This document shows, piece after piece, positions 53,381-64,000 of a stretch of DNA of 64,000 bases. The notes under the pieces are model-generated. The model was not told where the DNA came from, ran no database searches, and saw nothing but the letters and a program-made list of their open reading frames with translations. The position numbers were made by a program, and so were the translations under genes. The DNA comes from Polyangia bacterium. Its GTDB lineage: Bacteria > Myxococcota_A > Polyangia > Nannocystales > Nannocystaceae. How positions within the stretch are numbered: position 1 is the stretch's first letter; each line of letters opens with the position of its first letter. Where the stretch lies: the NCBI GenBank assembly GCA_030430565.1, contig JAUIKS010000013.1, forward strand, positions 124,001 to 188,000. Direction: 5' to 3'.

Positions 53381-55495
53381 ATGTCCATGAATATCGTGAC
53401 CGAGTCGTGCCGAGTCGGGAATGTCGAGATCAGCATTGAGACCGGGAAGCTCGCCAAGCAGGCCGGCGCGGCGGTGGTCGTTCGATGTGGCGAGACCGCC
53501 GTGTTGGTCGCCACCACCTCGAGCAAGTACCCCAAGGATCTCCCGTTCCTCCCGCTCACGGTCGAGTACCGCGAGAGCAACGCGAGCGCCGGCAAGATCC
53601 CGGGCGGCTACTTCAAGCGTGAAGGCCGGCCGACCGAGTGGGAGATCCTGGGCGCGCGCTGCATCGATCGCCCGATCCGCCCGCTGTTCCCCAAGGGCTA
53701 CCGCTTCGACACCCAGGTGATCGTCAACACCGTCTCGCACGACAAGCAGAACCTGCCGGACGTGCTGGCGATGACCGGCGCCTCGGCGGGCCTGATGCTC
53801 AGCGACATCCCGTGGGCCGGGCCCATCGCAGGAATCCGCGTGTGCCGGATCAACGGTGAGTTCGTCGCGTTCCCGACCTTCGATCAGATCGCCGAGTCGG
53901 ACATCAACCTCGTGGTCGCGGTCAGCCGCGACGCCATCGTCATGGTCGAGGGCGGCGCGGAGCAGGCGAAGGAGTCGGCGATGATCGACGCGCTGATGTT
54001 CGCCAAGGAGGCGGCCCTGCCGCTCATCGAGCTGCAGGATCGCCTGCGCGAGAAGGTCGGCAAACCCAAGCGCGAGTACACCCCGCCCGCGGTCGACGAG
54101 GCCTTCCGCGATCAGGTGATGGCGGCCGCCGAGGCGCGCGCCAAAGAGGCGCTCAAGATCCTCGGCAAGCACGCGCGCCACAACGCGCTCAGCGAGATCA
54201 AGAAAGACATGGTCGCGCAGTTCGGCGGCGACGCGGGTGAGCGCGCCGACGAGGTCAAGAGCGCCATCAGCAAGCTCGAGAAGAAGCTCGTGCGCGGCCG
54301 CGTCATCAACGACAAGGTGCGCATCGACGGGCGCGGCTTCGCCGACATTCGCCCGCTGCACATCGAGGCGCACCCGCTGCCCAGGCCCCACGGCTCGGCG
54401 CTGTTCCAGCGCGGCGAGACCCAGGCGATCGTGACCTGCACGCTCGGCACCGAGCGCGACGGCCAGCGGCTCGACACGATCCGCGGCGACGTGATGCGCT
54501 ACTTCCTGCTGCACTACAACTTCCCGCCGTTCTGCACCGGCGAGGTCAAGCCGATCCGCGGCCAGTCGCGTCGCGAGATCGGTCACGGCAAGCTGGCCGA
54601 GCGCGCGCTCACGGCCGTGCTCCCCGAGTACGAGGACTTCCCGTACACGATCCGCATCGTCAGCGACACGCTCGAGTCCAACGGCTCCAGCTCGATGGCG
54701 GCGGTCTGCGGCGGCTGCTTGAGTCTCATGGACGCCGGCGTGCCGATCAAGGCGCCGGTCGCTGGCATCGCGATGGGGCTCATGCAGGAGGGCGACGACA
54801 TCGCGATCTTGTCGGACATCCTCGGCGACGAGGACCATCTCGGCGACATGGACTTCAAGGTCACCGGCACCCGTGAGGGCATCACCGCGCTGCAGATGGA
54901 CATCAAGATCGAGGGCCTCAGCCGCGACATCCTCGAGCAGGCGCTCGAGCAGGCGCGCGGCGGCCGGATGCACATCCTCGACGCCATGGTCGCCGAGCTG
55001 CCTGAGCCGCGTGACGACATCAGCCGCTACGCGCCGCGCATCGTCACGATGAAGATCAAGATCGACAAGATCCGCGACATCATCGGGCCCGGAGGAAAGA
55101 CCATCCGCGCGATCCAGGAGCAGACCGGCTGCACGATCTCGGTCGAGGACTCCGGCGCCGTCTCGATCGCCTCGAGCGACCCCGAGTCGATCGAGCGCGC
55201 CAAGAGCATCATCGAGGGGCTGACCGCGGAGGCCGAGGTCGGCGCTCACTACCACGGCGTCGTCAAGCGCGTCGTTGACTTCGGCGCCTTCGTCGAGATC
55301 TTGCCCGGGACCGACGGCCTCGTGCACATCTCGGAGCTCGACAACAAGCGCGTCCGCCAGGTCACCGACGTGCTCGAGGAGGGCGACGAGGTGGTCGTCA
55401 AGGTCCTCAACGTCGACCCGAGCGGGAAGATCCGGCTCAGCCGACGCGCGGCCTTCGGCGTTGACCCCTCCGAGGTTCAGAACCTCCGCGGGTAG
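53381..55495 (+). CDS. pnp: Polyribonucleotide nucleotidyltransferase
   Basis: Phosphorolytic 3'-5' exoribonuclease and polymerase, a component of RNA decay complexes. The 704-residue protein has the first RNase PH domain (about 10-150), a helical domain (about 150-235), the second RNase PH domain (about 300-540) with ESNGSSSMAAVCGG, then KH (about 555-620: IIGPGGKTIRAIQEQTG) and S1 (about 625-695: GAHYHGVVKRVVDFGAFVEILPG). The ATG at 53381 has AGGAG at 53368-53372, 8 nt upstream. The frame extends 33 codons further up without family similarity. Its 214-bp leader may fold, as in species where pnp is autoregulated. Confidence 0.97.
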   Translation: MSMNIVTESCRVGNVEISIETGKLAKQAGAAVVVRCGETAVLVATTSSKYPKDLPFLPLTVEYRESNASAGKIPGGYFKREGRPTEWEILGARCIDRPIRPLFPKGYRFDTQVIVNTVSHDKQNLPDVLAMTGASAGLMLSDIPWAGPIAGIRVCRINGEFVAFPTFDQIAESDINLVVAVSRDAIVMVEGGAEQAKESAMIDALMFAKEAALPLIELQDRLREKVGKPKREYTPPAVDEAFRDQVMAAAEARAKEALKILGKHARHNALSEIKKDMVAQFGGDAGERADEVKSAISKLEKKLVRGRVINDKVRIDGRGFADIRPLHIEAHPLPRPHGSALFQRGETQAIVTCTLGTERDGQRLDTIRGDVMRYFLLHYNFPPFCTGEVKPIRGQSRREIGHGKLAERALTAVLPEYEDFPYTIRIVSDTLESNGSSSMAAVCGGCLSLMDAGVPIKAPVAGIAMGLMQEGDDIAILSDILGDEDHLGDMDFKVTGTREGITALQMDIKIEGLSRDILEQALEQARGGRMHILDAMVAELPEPRDDISRYAPRIVTMKIKIDKIRDIIGPGGKTIRAIQEQTGCTISVEDSGAVSIASSDPESIERAKSIIEGLTAEAEVGAHYHGVVKRVVDFGAFVEILPGTDGLVHISELDNKRVRQVTDVLEEGDEVVVKVLNVDPSGKIRLSRRAAFGVDPSEVQNLRG

Positions 55496-55672
55496 CCAGG
55501 GCGCCCGTCCAACGCGCACGCGTGACCCCGTGGCCCGGGGCGGAGCGACTCCGCCTCGGGTCGCGTGTCATCTCGGGCCCGACGCTCACCGCGCGCGACT
55601 CCGATCCTGTTACACACAAGCCGAACATTCCGTCGCCTCGGGCGACCATTACCGGAGGAAGAGGTCACTGCC

Positions 55673-56131
55673 ATGGACGCGCAGTTCCTGATCCGACGCG
55701 TGCACCCACAGGCCGTGGTTCCGCGTCGAATGTCGAAATTGGCCGCTGGGCTCGACCTGGCGGCGTGTCTGCCGGTCGAGGGTGAGCACGGCGGCGCTGT
55801 GGTGCTCGCGCCTGGGCAACGAGCGTTGGTGCCCACCGGGCTCGCGGTGGCGATCCCCGCCGGCTTCGAGGGGCAGGTGCGCGCGCGCTCAGGCCTCTCG
55901 CTACGACACGGTATCGTCATCGCCAACGCGCCGGGTACAATCGACGCGGATTATCGTGGGGAGCTCAAGGTCATTCTCCTCAATCTCGGGGACTCGGCGT
56001 TCGAGGTTCGCCACGGTGAGCGGATCGCTCAGCTCGTGTTGGCCCGTGTTGCGATGCTCGAGCCGCGCTTGGTCGACGAGCTGCCCCAGGCCGATCGCGG
56101 CGACGCGGGCTTCGGGAGCACGGGTCGCTGA
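55673..56131 (+). CDS. dut: Deoxyuridine triphosphatase
   Basis: Hydrolyses dUTP to dUMP, keeping uracil out of DNA and supplying thymidylate synthesis; it complements the uracil-DNA glycosylase also present in this window. The five conserved dUTPase motifs are visible in order: AGLDLAA, GQVRARSGLSLRHGI, NAPGTIDADYRGELKVILLN, GERIAQLVL and the C-terminal DAGFGSTGR. The 152-residue length is standard. The ATG at 55673 follows GGAGGAAGAGG, an ideal ribosome-binding site. The preceding 177 bp after pnp hold no gene. Confidence 0.97.
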   Translation: MDAQFLIRRVHPQAVVPRRMSKLAAGLDLAACLPVEGEHGGAVVLAPGQRALVPTGLAVAIPAGFEGQVRARSGLSLRHGIVIANAPGTIDADYRGELKVILLNLGDSAFEVRHGERIAQLVLARVAMLEPRLVDELPQADRGDAGFGSTGR

Positions 56132-56170
56132 GAAGGCGCCGGGCTCCGCGAGCGACACGGAGAGGGGTGC

Positions 56171-57943
56171 GTGATCGTGCAGCTTGAGCCGGGCGTAACG
56201 ATCTGCGATCGATTCGAGATCATCCGCGAGCAGGAGGCGGGCTTCGGCTGCCCGATCTTCGGCCCGTCCTGGGCGGCGCTCGATAACAAGTCCGGCGAGG
56301 TGGTGCTCCTCACCATGCTCGCCCGCGGACTGTTCTCGGGGGAGGACGCGGTTGCGAAGGCCGTCGAGACGTTCAGCGGTTGGGAGGACCTCTGCGTCGC
56401 CGGTGACGAGCACGCGCTCGTCCCGGTGATCTTCGCTGGGGTCGAGCCGCAGACCCAGCACGTCGTGCTGGCCTACGAGCCGTTGTTTGGAGCGCTCACG
56501 CTGGAGGACTTCGGCGGCTCCCAGGCCTCGATCTCGGCCGAGCGGTTTCAAGAGCTCGGTCGCTTTATTCAGTACGCCGCCCACGGCCTCAAGCGCCTAC
56601 ACAGCCGCGGCCTCGTGCACGGGGCGATCGACACCAGCTCGACCTTCGTCTGGGAAGGCGGGCACGCGCTCTGGCAGTACGGGCTCGCGTCGGTGTGTGA
56701 TCGCGGCTCGCTGCTGATCGCGGAGCGGCGCTCGCATGTTCGGATTTTGCCGCCGGAGCGGGCCAGCGGCGCGTCGCTGACACCGGCGAGCGACGTCTTC
56801 GGGTGGGCGGCGACGGTGGCGACGGTGGCGAGCGGCGGCCCACGCAACCAAGCGATCGCGCAGGCGCGCGCCCGCTCGATCCGGGCCCTCGGGACCGGAG
56901 CGCTCTGTGATCTCGTCGAGGCGTGCCTCTCCGCGGATCCGGCAGGTCGTCCGCAGGACGGCGCCGAGCTGCTCTCATTCCTCGAGGACGGGATCCTCAG
57001 CGATGAGCTCGATGAGCTGATCGTCGAGGCGATCGAGCTCGCGGAGCGGGGAGAGCTGTCCGCGCTCTCGATGTCGTCGTCGATGTCGTCGTCGATGTCG
57101 TCGTCGATGTCGTCATCGATGTCGTCGTCGATGTCGTCATCGATGTCATCGCTGCCGCCCATGCCCGAAGCCGGTACAGGTCCCCTGGGAGACCTGCCGC
57201 CCTTACCCGAGGCCGGCGCAGGTCCGCTGGGTGATCTTCCTCCGCTGCCCGCGGCGGGGTCGGTACCGCCGATGCCCGAAGTAGGATCGCTGCCGGACGC
57301 GGGCGCGGTGCCGTCTTTGCCAGAGGCGGGCTCGGCGTTCGCCGAGCCGAGCCGGGAGCCCGATGCCGAGGGGAGCGGCGCGACCACGGGAAAACCGGGC
57401 CGCGCGCGTGTGCGGCTGCTCCGGCGCAACGTGGGCGAGGCGCCCGCGAGCTCCAACATTCTCCCGCCACCACCTCCTGAGTTTAATGAGGCGCCCAAGG
57501 CGGAGCCGACGGAGGTTGACCTCTCGGTGCGCGTCGCGTCGGCGGTGGGCGGCGCGTCGCCCCCGAGCGAGGCGTCCGGGCTCCAAGATGGCGTGACGGC
57601 GGCCTTGGCCTCCGCGCTCTCAGGGCCTGACGCAGCGGAGGCCGACGGGGGCGAGGCGGACGCCCCGGTTCCAAAGCGACGGTCCGCGCGGATGACGAAC
57701 CCCCTGGGGATCGCCGCGATCTCCGACGACATCAGCCCAGACGACGCCCGCGCCGCACGCGAGGCCGCGTCGGAGCCGGCGAAGGCGGCCGCGCCGGCCG
57801 AGCCTTCACCCGAAGCCGGCGCCGAGACGTCGGTGACCGAGAAGAAGCCCGAGAGCGCGGTCGATCGGTACGTCAACATGGCGATCGCGGTCGTCGGCGG
57901 CTTGATCCTCGCGTGGTTGCTTCTCACCTGGCTGACGCGCTGA
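56171..57943 (+). CDS. Membrane-anchored Ser/Thr pseudokinase with tandem Ser-Met-Ser-Ser repeats
   Basis: Residues 10-270 have the fold pattern of a bacterial Ser/Thr protein kinase but have lost its chemistry. There is no glycine-rich loop (EAGFGCPIFGPSW), no visible AxK lysine, the HRD motif is HGAID (His150), and DFG is replaced by YGLA. Structural C-lobe motifs remain: RILPPERASG (like APE), DVFGWAA and DPAGRPQ. Residues 300-327 are seven SMSS repeats. A Pro/Leu/Glu/Ala-rich linker (LPPLPEAG copies) follows to about 560, and a single transmembrane helix sits at about 567-587. It should be a cytoplasmic scaffold tethered at the C-terminus. The GTG follows GAGAGGGG. Confidence 0.85.
   Translation: MIVQLEPGVTICDRFEIIREQEAGFGCPIFGPSWAALDNKSGEVVLLTMLARGLFSGEDAVAKAVETFSGWEDLCVAGDEHALVPVIFAGVEPQTQHVVLAYEPLFGALTLEDFGGSQASISAERFQELGRFIQYAAHGLKRLHSRGLVHGAIDTSSTFVWEGGHALWQYGLASVCDRGSLLIAERRSHVRILPPERASGASLTPASDVFGWAATVATVASGGPRNQAIAQARARSIRALGTGALCDLVEACLSADPAGRPQDGAELLSFLEDGILSDELDELIVEAIELAERGELSALSMSSSMSSSMSSSMSSSMSSSMSSSMSSLPPMPEAGTGPLGDLPPLPEAGAGPLGDLPPLPAAGSVPPMPEVGSLPDAGAVPSLPEAGSAFAEPSREPDAEGSGATTGKPGRARVRLLRRNVGEAPASSNILPPPPPEFNEAPKAEPTEVDLSVRVASAVGGASPPSEASGLQDGVTAALASALSGPDAAEADGGEADAPVPKRRSARMTNPLGIAAISDDISPDDARAAREAASEPAKAAAPAEPSPEAGAETSVTEKKPESAVDRYVNMAIAVVGGLILAWLLLTWLTR
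57068..57151 (+). repeat. Seven in-frame 12-bp tandem repeats in the pseudokinase gene
   Basis: Seven units of TCGATGTCGTCG (last ones with one or two synonymous changes) begin at 57068, 57080, 57092, 57104, 57116, 57128 and 57140. They encode Ser-Met-Ser-Ser seven times. The unit is a multiple of three, so copy-number change would alter linker length without frameshift. Confidence 0.95.
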
Positions 57944-57949
57944 TACCTT
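57921..57949 (+). promoter_or_regulatory. Candidate promoter of purC
   Basis: TTCTCA at 57921-57926 and TACCTT at 57944-57949 are 17 bp apart, with TGA before the -10 giving an extended form. Transcription would begin near 57956, so the purC ATG at 57959 would have only a few untranslated bases. It overlaps the end of the pseudokinase gene. Confidence 0.45.
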
Positions 57950-57958
57950 CCCGGCTCC

Positions 57959-58933
57959 ATGCCGGTGCCCGAGTCCACGCTCCGCAACGCACTGCGTCCC
58001 GAGAACACGCTCGACGCCCTCGGGCCTGAGTTTGACGCGCTCGGCGAGCGGTACAGCGGCAAGGTCCGCGAGAACTTCAGCAAGGACGGCGTGCGCACGA
58101 TCGTCGTCACCGACCGCGTCAGCGCGTTCGATGTGGTGCTCGGGACAATCCCCTTCAAGGGTCAGGTGCTCAACGGCCTCGCGCGCTACTGGTTCGAGCG
58201 CACGCGGGAGCGCTTCCCGAATCATCTGCTCGACGTGCCCGATCCGCAGGTCTGTCGCGCGGTCGAGTGCCAGCCCATCCCGGTCGAGATGGTCGTGCGC
58301 GGCTATCTCACCGGCGTCAGCCAGACCGCGATCTGGCGCGCCTACGAGCGCGGCGATCGGAGCTTTTGTGGCCACGCGCTGCCCGACGGCCTGGTCAAGC
58401 ATCAGCGCCTCCCGCAGAACATCGTCACGCCGTCGACCAAGGCGCCGAAGGGCCAGCACGACGAGAGCGTTTCGAAGGCGGAGCTGATCGAGCGCGGCCT
58501 GATCGACGCCGCGCGCTTCGACGCGCTCGAGCGTCGCTGCCTCGATCTGTTCGCCCTCGGCCAGGCGATCGCGCGCGAGCGCGGGCTCTTGCTGGTCGAC
58601 ACGAAGTACGAGCTCGGCGTCCGGCCCGACGGGGAGATCGTCCTCATCGACGAGATACACACGCCCGACTCCTCGCGCTACTGGTACGCCGAGACCTACG
58701 AGCAGGCGATGGCGCGCGGCGAGGACCCGCAGAGCATGGACAAGGAGTACATCCGGCGCTGGCTCGTCGCGCAGGGCTTCTCGGGAGACGGCGCCCCGCC
58801 GACGCTGCCAGACGAGCTCCGCATCGAGGCCGCGCGTCGATATATAGCGACCTACGAGCGCCTCACCGGACGCGAGTTCGTCCCCGACGCGAGGGCTCCG
58901 ATCCCGCGGCTGAAGGCCAACCTCGGTCTCTAG
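57959..58933 (+). CDS. purC: Phosphoribosylaminoimidazole-succinocarboxamide synthase
   Basis: SAICAR synthetase of de novo purine synthesis, joining CAIR and aspartate with ATP. Motifs include YSGKVRENF near the start, TDRVSAFDVVLG, PIPVEMVVRGYLTG and DTKYELG followed by LIDEIHTPDSSRYW. At 324 residues it is the long type, like yeast Ade1 (306), rather than the short bacterial form of about 240. The ATG at 57959 has no Shine-Dalgarno sequence. A -10-like TACCTT 9 nt upstream suggests a leaderless message. It is separated from purF by one small membrane gene. Confidence 0.97.
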   Translation: MPVPESTLRNALRPENTLDALGPEFDALGERYSGKVRENFSKDGVRTIVVTDRVSAFDVVLGTIPFKGQVLNGLARYWFERTRERFPNHLLDVPDPQVCRAVECQPIPVEMVVRGYLTGVSQTAIWRAYERGDRSFCGHALPDGLVKHQRLPQNIVTPSTKAPKGQHDESVSKAELIERGLIDAARFDALERRCLDLFALGQAIARERGLLLVDTKYELGVRPDGEIVLIDEIHTPDSSRYWYAETYEQAMARGEDPQSMDKEYIRRWLVAQGFSGDGAPPTLPDELRIEAARRYIATYERLTGREFVPDARAPIPRLKANLGL

Positions 58934-59055
58934 CGCGTTTTGTTGGGCGCGCGGACACGCACACGCGCCGCGAACGCGGTCGCACAGTTGCGCGGGCTAT
59001 CCAGTGGGTGCACGCTGAATCGACTCGTCCCTCCTCGACCCGACCCGACCCGCCT

Positions 59056-59427
59056 ATGGCCGTATCGCTGTTCGTCTCCTTCCTCGGCTTCGCCGCCGGT
59101 CTGATGCTCGCCTCGCTGTTCGTCCCCGAGATCAAGCTGCCGGGCTTCCTCCCCGGGCTGAAGTCGGCGGGCGTGTTCGGGGCGGCGAGCGCGGCGCTCG
59201 GCGTGGTCGCGGGCATCGTCATCAAGCTGCTGTTCTTGCCCATCGTCCTGCTTGGGCCGCTGGGCGACGTGCTGATCCAGGCCGCCGTCAACATCGCGCT
59301 CCTGGTCGTCGGCCCGCTGTTCTTCGAGAACGTGAGGTTCGGCTCTCGCCGCACCGCGACGTACCTCGGGATCGGCCTGGCCGTGCTGCAGATCGGCCTG
59401 CAGATCGCGTCGCGCTACTGGACCTAG
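59056..59427 (+). CDS. Small membrane protein resembling the phage-holin-4/YvlD family
   Basis: A 123-residue protein with about four hydrophobic helices (near 5-22, 38-60, 62-90 and 102-118). The segment PGFLPGLKSAGVFGAASAALGVVAGIVIKLLFLPIVLL followed by ALLVVGPLFFENVRF resembles the phage_holin_4_2/YvlD family of small membrane proteins. This family is chromosomal in most bacteria and need not mark a phage. The ATG at 59056 is chosen because the hydrophobic start fits; the frame is open far upstream without sense. It lies between purC and purF. Function is not known. Confidence 0.65.
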   Translation: MAVSLFVSFLGFAAGLMLASLFVPEIKLPGFLPGLKSAGVFGAASAALGVVAGIVIKLLFLPIVLLGPLGDVLIQAAVNIALLVVGPLFFENVRFGSRRTATYLGIGLAVLQIGLQIASRYWT

Positions 59428-59516
59428 GCACGCGAGCGGGCTGGCTTCACGGTCAGGCGGGTATGACGCGTTGTCCTTGCTCACAGCGGCGCCGCTGCAG
59501 GTAGCGAGCGCTCGCC

Positions 59517-59525
59517 TGGTACGAT
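59517..59525 (+). promoter_or_regulatory. Extended -10-like element just before purF
   Basis: TGG followed by TACGAT at 59520-59525 gives an extended -10 form; the -10 hexamer matches TATAAT in four positions. The ATG at 59533 starts 7 nt later, so the mRNA would be leaderless. No good -35 was found at 16-18 bp. Confidence 0.4.
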
Positions 59526-59532
59526 CGCGCCG

Positions 59533-60915
<1,383 letters not shown>

Positions 60916-60932
60916 GCGCGATCGCGAGTCGC

Positions 60933-60963
60933 TTGACGCAGGCGCGCGGCGATCGACTACACT
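60933..60963 (+). promoter_or_regulatory. Candidate promoter of prfB
   Basis: TTGACG at 60933-60938 and TACACT at 60958-60963, 19 bp apart. The same TACACT hexamer lies 9 nt before a start codon at the 42.5 kb lipoprotein. Transcription would begin near 60970, only about three bases before the prfB ATG at 60973. Confidence 0.45.
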
Positions 60964-60972
60964 CCCCGGCAC

Positions 60973-62130
<1,158 letters not shown>

Positions 62131-62134
<4 letters not shown>

Positions 62135-64000
62135 ACGAGCGCGGGACGACGCGGCTGCACCTGCTGATCGCGTGGCGACACCTTCGCGTCGGGGACACGC
62201 CCCCGACCTGGGTGCTGCCGCTGACGATCCTCGCGGTGTACCTCGTTTGCGTCGGCCTCGGCTTCTCGATCTACGCGGGGCAGGTCGGGGCGGCGTCGAT
62301 CGAGGAGCTCGGCGCGATGGGCCTCGGCATCGACGCGCTCGCCAACCAGACTGCGGGCAGCGTGACGCCGCGGCAGGCCTACTACGGCATGCTCGGCATG
62401 TGCACGCTGTTCGTCGGCGGGATGCTGCTGCTCGGCGCGTTGCTGTCCCGGGTGTTCACGCTGCTAGCGACCGTGATCTCGTTCTCCGTCATGCTCGGCT
62501 GCATGGCGCTGGTCGTGGTGCTCAGCCTCATGACCGGTCTCGAGCACGAGCTGCGGGATAAGATCCTCGGCCAGCGCGCGCACATCCTCGTGCAGCGCGC
62601 GGACAAGCGCCCGTTCGCCGACTACCTCCAGCTGTCCAAGGACATCGGCGCGGTCGAGGGGGTGCTCGGCGCGAGCCCGTACCTCGAGGGCGAGATCATG
62701 GTGCGCTCCGGCGTCAACCGGCAGGGCGGGATCCTGACGGGCATCATCCCCGAGCTGAACAAGGAGGTCTCGGAGCTGCACAAGATCGTCGTCGAGGGCG
62801 ACTTCGACTACTTGGCGCACCCCGAGGACATCCCCGAGCCGCAGTTCAACTTCGACCTGATCTCGCGCGGGCCGGGCACGAAGCGCGGCGACAAGAAGCT
62901 CAAGAAGAAGAAGACCGGGAAGACCGGGACAAATGGCCTGAAGGGCACCTTGAAGAAGAAGAAGCCGCCCTCGGGGCTCGAACTCAGCCCGACCAAGGCG
63001 GTTCGCCCGATCCTCGATCTCGACCTGTTCCCGGAGTCAGACGAGCCCGACGGCGATGACGGCTGGGAGGACCCCGCGGTCGAGATCCCGAAGCTGCGCG
63101 CCGCCGGTGACCTGCCGCCGGCGCCCGGCTTCGAAACACCCGCAGTCGATGACGGCGCGCCGCCGGGGGCCCGGGACGCGAGCGAGGACGAGGACGGCGG
63201 CTGGGAAGACCCGGCGGTCGAGCTCGAGGACGGGAAGCCGGCGAACGAGGAGCCGAAGCTCGACATCCCGCCGCCCTTCCAGCTGCCCGATGACCCCTTC
63301 GGCGAGGACGACGATTGGGAGGACCCCGAGGTCGAGATCCCGAAGCTGCGCGCCGCCGGGGAGATCCCGGCGAAGCCAGGGGACGACGAAGACCCGGCCG
63401 AGGGCGCGCCGAAACCCGAGGGCCCGGAGGACCCCACGGTCGTGCCGCCCGAGGATGAGCCGGTCTCCACCGGCGGAGCCAAGGGCGACGGGATCATCGT
63501 CGGCAGCCAGAAAGCCCGCGAGCTGATGGTCCACGTCGGCGAGGACGTCCAGCTGATCACGCCGATCGGCCGACTGACGCCGGCGGGCCGGATCCCCGGC
63601 GTCATGTCCGCCCGGATCGCCGGGGTGTTCGACGCCGACCACTACGAGTACGACCGCTGGCTCGTCTATGCCCCGCTGCGTCTCACCCAGGCGTTCCTGC
63701 GCGCGGGCGATCGCGTCTCCGGGATCGAGATCAAGGTCGAGGACGTGGAGCAGGTCAAGGCCTACGCACGCCAGGTACAGGCGGTGGTCGACCAACACGG
63801 GCGCGAGGACCTCGAGGTCCTCGACTGGCAGCAGATCAACAGCAGCCTGTTCTCGGCCATGGCGCTGGAGAAGATCGCGGTGTTCATCGCGCTGCTCTGC
63901 GTCATCCTCGTGGCCTCCTTCGGCATCCTCGGCTCCAACCTCATGAGCGTGCTCGAGAAGGCCAAAGAGATCGCGATCCTCAAGACGATGGGCTTTCGTG
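62131..64000 (+). CDS. LolC/LolE-type lipoprotein-releasing permease, partial, with large repetitive insert
   Basis: N-terminal part (about 623 codons) of an ABC transporter permease of the LolC/LolE group, which releases lipoproteins from the inner membrane. Features: helices near 26-46, 89-110 and 113-140, the EHELRDKILGQRAHILV segment, and near the window end the hallmark VLEKAKEIAILKTMGF. A normal LolC periplasmic domain is interrupted around 245-450 by a long, charged, Pro/Glu/Asp-rich insert, with a Lys-rich run (KKLKKKKTGK) and three copies of a WEDPxVE-type motif (about 312, 355, 396). The GTG overlaps the prfB stop. The 3' end and any partner genes lie beyond 64000. Confidence 0.85.
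63064..63359. repeat. Direct 44-nt repeat inside the LolC/E gene
   Basis: Positions 63064-63107 and 63316-63359 differ at one base only and lie 252 bp apart, a whole number of codons. Both encode WEDP followed by (A/E)VEIPKLRAAG. A third, weaker copy lies between, near 63200. Recombination between the copies would delete or duplicate 84 codons in frame. Confidence 0.9.

Noticed and set aside
57068..57151. Phase-variable on/off switch by the 12-bp repeats
   Set aside because: Unit length is divisible by three, so copy-number change cannot shift the frame.
59056..59427. Prophage remnant because of holin-like similarity
   Set aside because: YvlD-type proteins are common chromosomal genes and no other phage gene is nearby.

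Overview
This 64 kb window is high-GC chromosomal DNA, almost all coding. I see no insertion sequence, prophage, CRISPR array, rRNA gene or convincing tRNA gene. Several things point to a myxobacterium (Myxococcota), most likely of the Nannocystis/Enhygromyxa type: strong GC bias, frequent GTG and TTG starts, FHA and kinase-like proteins with long disordered linkers, a lipoprotein whose stem is a run of Thr-Glu-Thr-Gly repeats, and large uncharacterised exported proteins. That placement is an inference from style and gene content, not from a marker-gene comparison.

Layout. (1) 0.2-5.1 kb: FHA protein, recG, aspartokinase lysC and a ComEA-like helix-hairpin-helix protein. (2) 5.1-9.4 kb, minus strand: a 1441-codon exported protein made of about 55 short beta-strand-like repeats. 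(3) 9.7-15.9 kb: a fatty-acid/phospholipid cluster, DUF177 (yceD)-rpmF-plsX-fabD-fabG-acpP-fabF, with fabH absent from its usual place. (4) 16-23 kb: rpiB, nrdR, ribD, ribE, a ribBA-type gene with a degenerate second domain, coaBC and a family-4 uracil-DNA glycosylase. (5) 23.2-28.7 kb: a tailed HU-like protein, an RND/MMPL transporter, an Ala/Pro/Lys-rich lipoprotein and a TetR regulator. (6) 28.9-33.3 kb, minus strand: a MEMO-like protein and two exported uncharacterised proteins. (7) 33.5-40.4 kb: queuosine genes queA-tgt followed by yajC-secD-secF. (8) 40.6-45.4 kb: recJ, a surface lipoprotein, a small membrane protein, and an ECF sigma factor with a DUF1109/NrsF-like membrane anti-sigma candidate. 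(9) 45.8-55.5 kb: the translation and RNA block rimP-nusA-ylxR-infB-rbfA-truB-rpsO-pnp. (10) 55.7-64 kb: dut, a membrane-anchored pseudokinase, purC, a holin-like membrane protein, purF, prfB with its programmed +1 frameshift, and the 5' part of a LolC/E-type permease cut by the window edge.

The core genes form familiar functional blocks: lipid synthesis, riboflavin/CoA, tRNA modification plus Sec export, translation initiation plus RNA decay, and purines plus termination. The less ordinary content lies in the exported repeat protein, the ribBA-like protein without cyclohydrolase ligands, the pseudokinase, the LolC/E permease with a repetitive insert, the divergent MEMO protein, an 11-bp tandem array of -35-like elements before rpiB, and a recurring promoter layout with a -10-like hexamer 7-9 nt before the start codon, which predicts leaderless or near-leaderless mRNAs.
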